DNA from: SAR116 cluster bacterium
Lineage (GTDB): Bacteria; Pseudomonadota; Alphaproteobacteria; Puniceispirillales; UBA1172
NCBI GenBank assembly: GCA_002691725.1
Contig: NZIT01000031.1
Span: forward strand, 1 to 9,629
Reading direction: 5' to 3'
Length of the DNA stretch: 9,629 bases
This document shows positions 1 to 7,023 of this stretch, one piece after another. The notes beneath the pieces were generated by a model that saw nothing but the letters and a program-made list of their open reading frames with translations, ran no database searches and was not told where the DNA came from. The translations under genes and the position numbers were made by a program. Within the stretch, counting starts at the first letter, position 1. Each line of letters opens with the position of its first letter.

Positions 1-2952
1 CCGCCAGGAGGCTCGATCGCTGTCAGGCTTGATCTGTTTGGTGATGACATTGAGACGATAAAGATCTTTGATCCCGAAACCCAGCGCAGTGGTGATGCTA
101 TCTCCGATGTCAGGCTCTATCCGGTGAGTGAGCTGCCCATAGACGCCGATAGCGTAGCGCGGTTCCGGCGTCAGTATATTGATCATTTTGGCGGTTCAGC
201 TAGCCGCGATATATTGTATCAAGTGGTATCATCTGGCCGCCGTGTGACAGGGATTGAACATTATTTGCCGCTGTTTCATGAAACGCTGACGCATTTGTCC
301 GAATATTGTGACAATCTGCTGGTTGTTGAGGCAGATGAAACTGCCATTATTCGCCAGAATAGACTTGAGCAGATCACAGATTTCTATACGGCCAGAGCAG
401 AGTTTGCAGATGCCGAAAAGAATGCGGATGAGGTTTTTCGGCCGTTGCCTCCTGATGCGCTTTACCTGACGGATGATATCTATCAGGCGATGCACAGAAG
501 TCAGGCGGGTTTGCGCTTTAACAGCTTTGTATCTGATATTAAAAACGATTCTGAACATACTGTAATTAATAGCAAAAAATCTCCACTATTATATCAAAAC
601 CAGACTGCAAGTGATGACCATGATCTCGCTAATTTGCGGCAATTACTTGATCATAGATCAGAAGCGCAAACAGCAATTTTAGCGGCATCCAGCCAAGGGG
701 GATTAGAAAGACTGTCAGCGCGCTTAGAGCAACATATGGCAACGCCCAATGACGTTCATATTGCTCGTAACTGGGATGAGGTGGTCACGGGCGCCATTAA
801 TGTGATGGTCTGGCCATTAGAACATGGCTTCATCTTGCCCGAATTGATCGTCATCTCTGAACAAGATATTTTTGGTCGCCGCTTATATCGTCCGCAAGGC
901 AAGCGTCGGCGGGCAGAACATTTCCTGCGCGAAGTGTCTAGCCTGAATGAGGGTGATCTGGTGGTTCATGTTGATCATGGGATCGGCCGTTATGAGAGCC
1001 TTGAGACATTAAATGCGGCTGGTGCGGATCATGATTGTGTGCTGTTGGTTTATGCGGGTGGTGATAAACTTTATTTGCCTGTGGAAAACATTGATTTGCT
1101 GTCACGCTATGGCCGCGAAGGTGGTGACGTTGCGCTCGATAAACTAGGCGGTGTGGCATGGCAAGCCAAGAAAGCCCGGATTAAGAAACGCATCAAGGAT
1201 ATTGCTGGCCAGTTGATTAAAGTAGCGGCGTTACGGCAAACCTCAAAAACAGAGCAATTCTATGCTGAGCCAGCAAGTTATGCGGAGTTTTGTCAACGCT
1301 TTCCTTATGCTGAAACCGAAGATCAGCAAGATGCCATCAATGAGACCCTGAATGATATGCGATCAGGCAAGGTCATGGATAGGCTAATTTGTGGTGATGT
1401 TGGCTTTGGCAAAACCGAGGTCGCCATGCGTGCTGCTTTTGTTGCCGCTATGTCAGGTTTTCAAGTGGCGGTAGTGACCCCGACAACTTTGCTCGCGCGT
1501 CAGCATGGCAAGGTCTTTGGCGACAGATTTAGCGGCTTTGGCATAGATATCGGCGTGCTATCGCGGATGACATCAACCAAACAGGCAAATCAGATTAAAG
1601 AAGGTCTGGCCAGTGGTGATGTTCAAATAGTTATCGGTACGCATGCTTTATTATCGAAACAAATTCGATTTAATAATCTTGGATTGATTATCGTTGATGA
1701 GGAACAGCATTTTGGCGTCTCGCAGAAAGAGCGATTAAAAGCCCTGCGCGGCGATATCCATGTCTTGACTTTAACCGCAACGCCTATCCCGCGAACGCTG
1801 CAAATGGCCTTATCAGGGGTGCGCGATATGTCAATTATTGCGACGCCGCCGATTGACAGGTTAGCCATCCGAACATCAGTCGGTCCGTGGGATCATGTTA
1901 TTCTGGCAGAAGCCATCAAGCGTGAGCGGCATAGAGGCGGGCAGGTGTTCTGTGTTAGCCCGCGTATTGATTATCTGGCGCGGATATATGATCGGCTACA
2001 AAATATGGTGCCTGACGCGCGGATTATCACTGCCCATGGGCAAATGCCAGCGGCTGAGCTTGATGACGCGATGAGCCGGTTTGCCGATGGGGATGCTGAT
2101 ATTTTGCTGGCAACAAACATCATTGAATCGGGCATTGATATTCAATCCGCCAACACCATGATTATTCATCGCGCGGACATGTTCGGCCTATCACAGCTTT
2201 ATCAGTTACGCGGCCGTATTGGTCGCGGCAAGCAACGCGCTTATGCCTATCTGACGACCGATCCAGCACGGAAATTGACGCCGCAATCAAGACGCCGATT
2301 AGAAGTGATGCAGACGTTGGATTCGCTGGGGGCTGGATTTACCTTAGCCTCTTATGATCTGGATATTCGCGGCGCAGGGAACTTGCTTGGTGATGAGCAA
2401 TCTGGTCATGTTCGTGAGGTCGGAGTTGAGCTTTATCAAGCCATGCTGGATGAAGCCGTGAAAGAGATCAAATCTGGTGGCGCTAGTGATGATGCGAGCG
2501 CCCAAGACACTTGGTCACCAGCGATTAATTTAGGCGCCTCAATACTAATTCCAGATGAATATGTGCCTGATCTCAGCGTCCGTTTGTCGCTCTATCGGCG
2601 GATTGCGGCACTGGAAGATATCAGCGAGCATGATGAGCTTGTGGCAGAACTGGTTGACCGCTTTGGAAGCTTGCCGCAAGAGGTACAAAATCTTATTGAT
2701 ACCATCATTATTAAGATCAGGTGCCGGACAGCGCATATCGAAAAACTTGATGCAGGCCCGAAAGGCCTGAGCGTCACATTCCGACATAACCGCTTCCCTA
2801 ATCCTGATGCGCTAATTGGTCTGATTAGTAAAAAATCAGGAGTAATGCAGGTAACCGCAGATCAAAAGCTAGTTGTCCGCAAAACTCTGCCGCTATCAAA
2901 ACGGGTGCTTGCAGCAAGAGAGCTGGTAGATGAGATTGTCGGCTTGCTCTAA
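1..2952 (+). CDS. mfd: Transcription-repair coupling factor Mfd, N-terminus outside window
   Basis: Mfd is a cytoplasmic ATP-driven DNA translocase that removes RNA polymerase stalled at lesions and recruits UvrA for nucleotide excision repair. The frame is open from base 1, so the ATG at 124 is internal. Translation from base 1 gives the family sequence PPGGSIAVRLDLFGDD, the end of the UvrB-like damage-recognition region. Of the visible 983 residues, about 312-400 are the CarD-like RNA polymerase interaction domain (VVHVDHGIGRYE). Helicase motifs follow: Walker A GDVGFGKT at 465-472, then motif II DEEQHFG, motif III TLTATPIPRT, and RGRIGRG of motif VI. Next come the TRG-type translocation segment (GAGFTLASYDLDIRGAGNLL) and the TRCF C-terminal domain (LIPDEYVPDLSVRLSLYRRI). 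Full-length family members have about 1150 residues, so some 170-185 are missing here because of the window edge, not a mutation. The stop codon overlaps that of the converging frnE-like gene. Confidence 0.97.
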   Translation, partial: PPGGSIAVRLDLFGDDIETIKIFDPETQRSGDAISDVRLYPVSELPIDADSVARFRRQYIDHFGGSASRDILYQVVSSGRRVTGIEHYLPLFHETLTHLSEYCDNLLVVEADETAIIRQNRLEQITDFYTARAEFADAEKNADEVFRPLPPDALYLTDDIYQAMHRSQAGLRFNSFVSDIKNDSEHTVINSKKSPLLYQNQTASDDHDLANLRQLLDHRSEAQTAILAASSQGGLERLSARLEQHMATPNDVHIARNWDEVVTGAINVMVWPLEHGFILPELIVISEQDIFGRRLYRPQGKRRRAEHFLREVSSLNEGDLVVHVDHGIGRYESLETLNAAGADHDCVLLVYAGGDKLYLPVENIDLLSRYGREGGDVALDKLGGVAWQAKKARIKKRIKDIAGQLIKVAALRQTSKTEQFYAEPASYAEFCQRFPYAETEDQQDAINETLNDMRSGKVMDRLICGDVGFGKTEVAMRAAFVAAMSGFQVAVVTPTTLLARQHGKVFGDRFSGFGIDIGVLSRMTSTKQANQIKEGLASGDVQIVIGTHALLSKQIRFNNLGLIIVDEEQHFGVSQKERLKALRGDIHVLTLTATPIPRTLQMALSGVRDMSIIATPPIDRLAIRTSVGPWDHVILAEAIKRERHRGGQVFCVSPRIDYLARIYDRLQNMVPDARIITAHGQMPAAELDDAMSRFADGDADILLATNIIESGIDIQSANTMIIHRADMFGLSQLYQLRGRIGRGKQRAYAYLTTDPARKLTPQSRRRLEVMQTLDSLGAGFTLASYDLDIRGAGNLLGDEQSGHVREVGVELYQAMLDEAVKEIKSGGASDDASAQDTWSPAINLGASILIPDEYVPDLSVRLSLYRRIAALEDISEHDELVAELVDRFGSLPQEVQNLIDTIIIKIRCRTAHIEKLDAGPKGLSVTFRHNRFPNPDALIGLISKKSGVMQVTADQKLVVRKTLPLSKRVLAARELVDEIVGLL

Positions 2953-3587
2953 TTTTTAGGTTGTTCAGCGCGGGCATTAATGGCGGCATCGAATAATGGC
3001 AAAAATGCTTGCGGCTTATGAGCGCCGGATACTGCCCAGTTTTGATCAATAATGATATAGGGTACGCCGTGAATATCCATCATGCTTGCTTCTTCCAGGT
3101 CATTATCAACTGTTGTCTTGGCATAGGCTAGCTGATCAGATGTGATGTGGTAGGTATCGGCAATGCTGCTTAGATAATCTGCTTGGCTAATATCAATGCC
3201 ATGTTCAAAATAATCTGCCATCATTTTAATTTTAACCTGATGCGATTGCTTACCTGCGGCTTTGATCAAATGATGCGCTGGCCTGCTATCTGGAGTGCGG
3301 GTAATAGCGGCAAAATTGAAATTAATACCGACCTGCTGGCCAACACTGGTAATACGCTCATAGAAACTGGTGCCAGCCTGACCAAACTTCGCCTGGATAT
3401 AGGCTCCTCTATCCATGCCCTGTTCAGGCATAGTAGGGTTTAGCAAAAATGCTCGCCATGTAATATCAAGGCTGACATTCTGATGCATATCTACCGCCAT
3501 GCTGATCCGGCGCCAGCCAATGTAACACCATGGACAAATTACGTCAGAGAATATATCAACGCGAATAGGGGTTTTATTTGTGGTCAT
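2949..3587 (-). CDS. FrnE-type DsbA family oxidoreductase
   Basis: This 212-residue protein is a thioredoxin-fold oxidoreductase of the FrnE branch of the DsbA family. The active-site motif CPWC is at residues 18-21 in the FrnE context DVICPWCYIGWRR, right after the first beta strand. The cis-proline loop GVPY (Pro176) and a helical insertion between the two halves also fit, and the length is typical of the family. No signal peptide is present, so it should act in the cytoplasm as a disulfide reductase, isomerase or glutathione-linked enzyme; the substrate cannot be read from the sequence. The ATG has a modest GGTGA Shine-Dalgarno a few bases upstream. It converges on mfd, with the two stop codons sharing the four bases CTAA, and diverges from hflX across 79 bp. 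Annotation as 2-hydroxychromene-2-carboxylate isomerase, a neighbouring DsbA branch, is less likely because of the CPWC motif. Confidence 0.93.
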   Translation of the reverse strand: MTTNKTPIRVDIFSDVICPWCYIGWRRISMAVDMHQNVSLDITWRAFLLNPTMPEQGMDRGAYIQAKFGQAGTSFYERITSVGQQVGINFNFAAITRTPDSRPAHHLIKAAGKQSHQVKIKMMADYFEHGIDISQADYLSSIADTYHITSDQLAYAKTTVDNDLEEASMMDIHGVPYIIIDQNWAVSGAHKPQAFLPLFDAAINARAEQPKN

Positions 3588-3666
3588 GTGTCACCATTTA
3601 ATAGAAAATTACGCACTCTTATCATCTTAGGTATAATATGATTTTACCGTTTAGTGAACCGTCCTA
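3588..3666. promoter_or_regulatory. Divergent promoter region between frnE-like gene and hflX
   Basis: This 79-bp AT-rich gap must carry the start signals for both divergent genes. On the plus strand there is a perfect TATAAT at 3632-3637, giving an hflX leader of only about 20 bases; the matching -35 is poor and no clear Shine-Dalgarno precedes the hflX ATG. On the minus strand, TTCACT (3658-3653) stands 17 bp from TATACC (3635-3630), each matching the consensus at four of six bases. The two -10 elements share bases, so the two promoters may compete for RNA polymerase. The elements are seen; promoter activity is inferred. Confidence 0.45.
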
Positions 3667-4962
3667 ATGGGCATTAATCACGCGATCGTTGTTCATCCAG
3701 ATATTCGGGAAGACGCCGCCTTACGACCTGTCGAAATGATGCTGGCAGAGGCTGTGGGTCTGGTTGAGGCTATTGGCCTGCCTGTTGAGAACAGCTATGC
3801 CGTTCGCATAAACACACCGAGAGCCGCAACATTAATCGGTGCTGGCGTGGTTGAGCGTATCCATGATGAGGTCAGTGAAGATACGCTGGTTGTGATCAAT
3901 ACAAGCCTGTCACCTGTCCAGCAACGTAATCTCGAACAACAGCTGGGATGTAAGGTCATTGATCGCACGGCATTGATTTTGGAAATCTTTGGTGAAAGAG
4001 CCAGCACAAATGCTGGCCGCTTACAGGTCGAGCTTGCCGCCTTGACGTTTCAGCGGAGCCGGCTTGTGCGTAGCTGGACTCATTTAGAACGCCAACGTGG
4101 TGGTGGCGGCTTTTTGGGTGGCCCAGGCGAGCGCCAAATTGAACTTGATCGCCGGATGCTTGATGATCAGATTATCAAAATTAAAGCCGAATTAGGGGAA
4201 GTTGTGCGGACGCGCACCATTCAGCGGCAAAATCGGCAACGCAATGAAACGCCGTCAGTGGCATTGGTTGGCTATACCAATGCTGGTAAATCGACGCTGT
4301 TCAATGCCTTGACGGGGGCAGGGGTGCTATCCAAAGATATGCTCTTTGCGACACTTGATCCGACTATGCGCGGGATGACGCTTGCTTCTGGCAGAACGGT
4401 TATTCTGGCTGATACAGTTGGGTTTATTAGCCAGCTACCAACAGAATTGGTCGAAGCGTTCAAAAGCACGCTAGAAGAAGTTGTCGAAGCCGATATGCTA
4501 TTGCATGTTCATGATGCCTCATCACCGATGGTTCTGGAAGAAGCTCAAGATGTCTTTGATGTGATTAAGTCGCTTGGTCTTGATGAAAATGAACAACAGC
4601 GCCGGATTATCCATGTCTGTAACAAAACTGATCAAGTGACCGATACGGAGCAAATTAAGCTATTGTCCAAACGCTTTCCTAAAGCAGTGATGATATCAGC
4701 CCTCCAAAAAACCGGACTTGATCAATTAGAAGAAGCGATTGATGCTTTTTTTGCGGCTGATGAGAAGCAGGTTATGATCACAGTTCCATATGCGATGGGG
4801 GATGCTAGATCATGGCTGTTTAGTCATGGTCAGATCATATCGGTTAACGAAGATGCAGAAGCATCAACCGAATGTTTCCACATGATTATGTCAGATGCGA
4901 ATATTGCTCGCTTTTCGTCACGCTGGCCGCAACTGGCTGAGGATCAATTTTCCAGCAAGTAA
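3667..4962 (+). CDS. hflX: Ribosome-associated GTPase HflX
   Basis: HflX is a GTPase that binds the 50S subunit, splits stalled or stress-arrested ribosomes and aids rescue after heat or other stress. The 431 residues are a usual length. The N-terminal HflX domain spans about residues 1-140 (INTSLSPVQQRNLE, DRTALILEIFGERA) and is followed by the family glycine-rich linker GGGGFLGGPGERQIE at 145-159 and a coiled stretch. The G domain has G1 GYTNAGKST (202-210), switch I FATLDPT (227-233), G3 DTVGF (249-253), G4 NKTD (319-322) and G5 SAL (344-346), all intact. An in-frame TGA 12 bp upstream fixes the ATG at 3667 as the first possible start. In many alphaproteobacteria hflX follows hfq; here it stands alone, behind a divergent frnE-like gene, with its own TATAAT. 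Its 3' end overlaps the converging membrane-protein gene by 45 bp. Confidence 0.97.
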   Translation: MGINHAIVVHPDIREDAALRPVEMMLAEAVGLVEAIGLPVENSYAVRINTPRAATLIGAGVVERIHDEVSEDTLVVINTSLSPVQQRNLEQQLGCKVIDRTALILEIFGERASTNAGRLQVELAALTFQRSRLVRSWTHLERQRGGGGFLGGPGERQIELDRRMLDDQIIKIKAELGEVVRTRTIQRQNRQRNETPSVALVGYTNAGKSTLFNALTGAGVLSKDMLFATLDPTMRGMTLASGRTVILADTVGFISQLPTELVEAFKSTLEEVVEADMLLHVHDASSPMVLEEAQDVFDVIKSLGLDENEQQRRIIHVCNKTDQVTDTEQIKLLSKRFPKAVMISALQKTGLDQLEEAIDAFFAADEKQVMITVPYAMGDARSWLFSHGQIISVNEDAEASTECFHMIMSDANIARFSSRWPQLAEDQFSSK

Positions 4963-5343
4963 TCCACCACAAAGACAGATCAGAAATAATCCGCCTGTCG
5001 AGGGGTTTGTCATAAGCGACGCCACCGCAGGGCCTGGACAAAGACCAGTCATTCCCCAGCCAATTCCAAATAATACCGCCCCTGTCAGTAATGGCATATC
5101 TAAGGATTTTTTCGGCGGTATATGAAAGCGGTTTTCACATATGGGTTGATCCATGCGTTTGATAAAGAGAAGATAGCCGATGAGGTTGACTATTACGCCG
5201 CCGCCCATGACAAAGGCCAGTGACGGATCCCATATGCCAAAGATATTGAGAAAACCGACGACTTTAGCTGGATCGAGCATACCGCCCATAGCGAGACCAA
5301 TGCCGAAAATAATACCCGAAATCAATGCAGTAATCAGTGGCAT
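4918..5343 (-). CDS. YeeE/YedE half-protein, PmpB/DUF6691 type
   Basis: This 141-residue integral membrane protein is the second half of a split YeeE/YedE transporter. About four membrane spans can be seen: 1-25, 38-60, 83-108 and 114-135. The family signatures are GLAMGGMLDP near residues 16-25 and GLCPGPAVASL near 100-110; the cysteine in GLCPGP is the type of residue used to relay thiosulfate or other sulfur compounds in the full-length YeeE (TsuA). Function as part of a sulfur-compound importer is inferred from the family. A strong AGGAG (5354-5350) lies six bases before the ATG and overlaps the stop codon of the preceding partner gene, which points to coupled translation. The last 45 bp run antisense to the end of hflX, and I see no separating terminator. 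Confidence 0.9.
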   Translation of the reverse strand: MPLITALISGIIFGIGLAMGGMLDPAKVVGFLNIFGIWDPSLAFVMGGGVIVNLIGYLLFIKRMDQPICENRFHIPPKKSLDMPLLTGAVLFGIGWGMTGLCPGPAVASLMTNPSTGGLFLICLCGGLLAGKLILSQLRPA

Positions 5344-5352
5344 AATCCTCTC

Positions 5353-5811
5353 CTATATTCCGGAATGGACGATATAGACCGTGATGACAGCGCTTATCAT
5401 GAATGTCATGACCGCTACCATTGAGCGAAGTGACAATCGGGCTAGACCACAAATGCCATGCCCTGATGTACAGCCCGCGCCAACCATAGAGCCTAAACCA
5501 ACAAAAAAACCGCCAATATATAACCACGCGCCATCATTGACTGGCCGGACTAATATGCTGTCAGCACGAAACGCCAGATAGACCAGAGGCCCCAAAACGG
5601 TTCCTGCTAAAAACGCCCAACGCCAAACCCATCCATTAGAAACCCCTCCAGCAGGGAAGCGTGTTAAGGCTGACCCTAATATGCCGCTTATTCCCATTAC
5701 TCGGCCATTTACTGCCATTAACATAAAGGCGGCTAAGCCAATTAATCCGCCACCGATTAGAGGAGCATATGGCGTGAAATCCGCAAAATTGATTGTCATT
5801 ACATGATCCAT
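5353..5811 (-). CDS. YeeE/YedE half-protein, PmpA type
   Basis: This 152-residue membrane protein is the first half of the split YeeE/YedE pair. It has about four hydrophobic spans and two family signatures: NGRVMGISGILGS near residues 35-47 and GAGCTSGHGICGLARLS near 111-127. The two cysteines of GCTSGHGICG match the conserved sulfur-handling site of YeeE (TsuA). It ends nine bases before the PmpB-like gene, so the two are one transcript and probably assemble into one transporter for thiosulfate or a related reduced sulfur compound; the exact substrate is not known from sequence. Two starts are possible, the ATG at 5811 or one four codons in (5799); neither has a good ribosome binding site. 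In other proteobacteria such pairs often sit beside a BigR/SqrR-type repressor and a persulfide dioxygenase. Neither is found here. Confidence 0.9.
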   Translation of the reverse strand: MDHVMTINFADFTPYAPLIGGGLIGLAAFMLMAVNGRVMGISGILGSALTRFPAGGVSNGWVWRWAFLAGTVLGPLVYLAFRADSILVRPVNDGAWLYIGGFFVGLGSMVGAGCTSGHGICGLARLSLRSMVAVMTFMISAVITVYIVHSGI

Positions 5812-5825
5812 TTCTTAAAATATTG

Positions 5826-5835
5826 AATAGCTATT
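5826..5835. promoter_or_regulatory. Ten-bp palindrome next to the PmpA/PmpB promoter, possible operator
   Basis: AATAGCTATT is a perfect 10-bp palindrome that touches the candidate -10 element and lies just before the start codon. A repressor bound here would block transcription. AT-rich palindromes at this position are known for BigR-type sulfide-responsive repressors, but I cannot match this site to a known operator and a short AT-rich palindrome may be chance. Confidence 0.2.
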
Positions 5836-5863
5836 TTTTAAATAAGGTGACGCTATTTGTCTA
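5835..5863 (-). promoter_or_regulatory. Candidate promoter of the PmpA/PmpB-like unit
   Basis: Read on the minus strand, TAGACA (5863-5858, five of six matches to the -35 consensus) stands 17 bp from TAAAAA (5840-5835, four of six). It lies 23 bp before the first start codon and behind the hairpin that ends the upstream operon, which is where a promoter is needed. It is a motif match only. Confidence 0.35.
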
Positions 5864-5879
5864 TGATCTGAAACAGAAT

Positions 5880-5906
5880 AAAAAGGGCTATTTTGTCGCC
5901 CTTTTT
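5880..5906 (-). terminator. Rho-independent terminator after the DMT transporter gene
   Basis: AAAAAGGGC (5880-5888) and GCCCTTTTT (5898-5906) form a perfect 9-bp stem with a 9-base loop. Because the stem is flanked by A and T runs, it gives a hairpin with a U tract on either strand. It begins nine bases after the stop codon of the DMT transporter gene (minus strand), so its main job is to end that operon before the PmpA/PmpB-like genes. It could also stop plus-strand transcripts arriving from hflX. Confidence 0.75.
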
Positions 5907-5915
5907 AGCGTGTCT

Positions 5916-6851
5916 CTACTTTGAAAGAAGGAGTTGATCAGTCTTTTTCACCTGAGCCTCACGCCAGAAGGCAAATAGCCCAGAAGCGATAATGATACCG
6001 CCACCAATAAACACATGAAGATCAACAATTTCTTGAAACAAGATAAGCCCGATCAATGTGCTATATACAATTTGCAACAGAGCAAAAGGCTGTAAGGTTG
6101 TGGTTTCTGCTACATCAAGTGCCATGATCATCAGCAAATGCGCCAGCATGGCGGTGAGGCAAAGCATGAACATCATGCCCCAATCCTGAAACAATATTGG
6201 CGTCCAAAAAAATGGGCCAATAAGCGTGATGACAATAGCGCCAGCAATGCCTGTCCAGAAAAAACTGGTGACCGCATCATCTTTTTTAGCGACATAACGG
6301 GTCAACACATTATAGGTCGCAAAGCCAAATGTTGCGACAACAGCGATCAAGGCCTCAGCCTTAAATACGCTTGTTCCGGGTTGCAGAATGACTAATACCC
6401 CAACACAGCCCGTTAAAATAGCAGCAATGCGTTGCCAGCCAACCTTCTCACCCAAAAACATCACCGATAGAAATACTACCAAGAGAGGGTAGCAGGCAAA
6501 AATAGCATGAGTTTGGGCGAGGCCAACAATCACAAATGATGCCACCACAACACAAATCTGCAACGATAACAGGCCGCCCCGCACAAATTGAACAATCGGG
6601 TGATTGGTTCGTGCCGCCGCCCGAATACCGCCAGATTTGATAACACTCCAGATGACAGCAAAAAGCGCAAAAAACCACATGCGGATCATCACAACCGAAA
6701 TGATGTTATAGCGCTCACCCATATATTTTGACATCCCATCCATGGCAGCAAAAAAAAGCACAGCAATCATCATTAAAATGATGCCGCGTTTTGGATTGAG
6801 GATTTTGTGTTGCGTTTTATTAGCAACGACATGATCAGGGTTGTGTGTCAT
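5916..6851 (-). CDS. DMT-superfamily (EamA) transporter
   Basis: This is an inner-membrane permease of the drug/metabolite transporter superfamily with two EamA repeats and about ten membrane spans. The first repeat starts at GIILMMIAVLFFAAMDGMSKYM and ends with the typical FLGEKVGWQRIAAILTGCVGVLVI; the second ends with LILFQEIVDLHVFIGGGIII. The start at 6851 gives 311 residues, a normal length. A longer reading from 6929 adds 26 charged residues that are only the shadow of the overlapping zinc-ribbon gene, and it has no ribosome binding site. The chosen start overlaps the zinc-ribbon stop by 17 bp. As third gene behind a SAM-dependent methyltransferase it may export or import a compound related to that enzyme, but EamA proteins carry many substrates and none can be named here. 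A strong terminator follows. Confidence 0.9.
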   Translation of the reverse strand: MTHNPDHVVANKTQHKILNPKRGIILMMIAVLFFAAMDGMSKYMGERYNIISVVMIRMWFFALFAVIWSVIKSGGIRAAARTNHPIVQFVRGGLLSLQICVVVASFVIVGLAQTHAIFACYPLLVVFLSVMFLGEKVGWQRIAAILTGCVGVLVILQPGTSVFKAEALIAVVATFGFATYNVLTRYVAKKDDAVTSFFWTGIAGAIVITLIGPFFWTPILFQDWGMMFMLCLTAMLAHLLMIMALDVAETTTLQPFALLQIVYSTLIGLILFQEIVDLHVFIGGGIIIASGLFAFWREAQVKKTDQLLLSK

Positions 6852-7023
6852 GAATATCTTTCTGTTCTTCACTCGTCCCCTTTTGGCCACATAAAGGGCA
6901 GTACCATGGTCGGTTTTCTGGTGTTTCATTGATATTCATTGTTGGGTAAGTCCAATAGAACCCACAGGCCTGACAGCTAATATGCCAGATCGTCTCACGG
7001 CTATGGGTAAAGCCTTTATTCAT
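6835..7023 (-). CDS. Small zinc-ribbon protein of unknown function
   Basis: This 62-residue protein carries two CxxC knuckles, CQAC (17-20) and CPLC (42-45, followed by G), 21 residues apart, which is the layout of a zinc ribbon or rubredoxin-like metal site. The segment between them is aromatic and proline-rich (FYWTYPT, NRPWY), and the tail is short and polar. Its ATG overlaps the methyltransferase TGA as ATGA, so it is very probably translated by coupling with that gene, and its end overlaps the DMT transporter gene by 17 bp. The precise cysteine spacing and these overlaps argue that it is real and not a chance frame. I do not recognise a named family. It could be a metal-binding partner or regulator of the methyltransferase, or a nucleic-acid or protein-binding ribbon; this is inference. 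Confidence 0.82.
   Translation of the reverse strand: MNKGFTHSRETIWHISCQACGFYWTYPTMNINETPENRPWYCPLCGQKGTSEEQKDIHDTQP

Noticed and set aside
124..126. GTG/ATG-region start of mfd near base 124
   Set aside because: The codons from base 1 already encode conserved Mfd sequence in the same frame, so the gene begins before the window.
229..1159. Minus-strand open frames of 109 and 73 codons inside mfd
   Set aside because: They lie opposite the conserved Mfd coding sequence, have odd low-complexity composition rich in His, Arg and Pro, and match no family I recognise.
5180..5581. Plus-strand open frames opposite the YeeE/YedE pair
   Set aside because: They are complementary shadows of the two membrane-protein genes, which have clear family signatures and a ribosome binding site.
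6448..6678. Cysteine-rich 76-codon minus-strand frame inside the DMT gene
   Set aside because: The cysteines have no regular spacing; it is the same strand read one base out of frame from the transporter.
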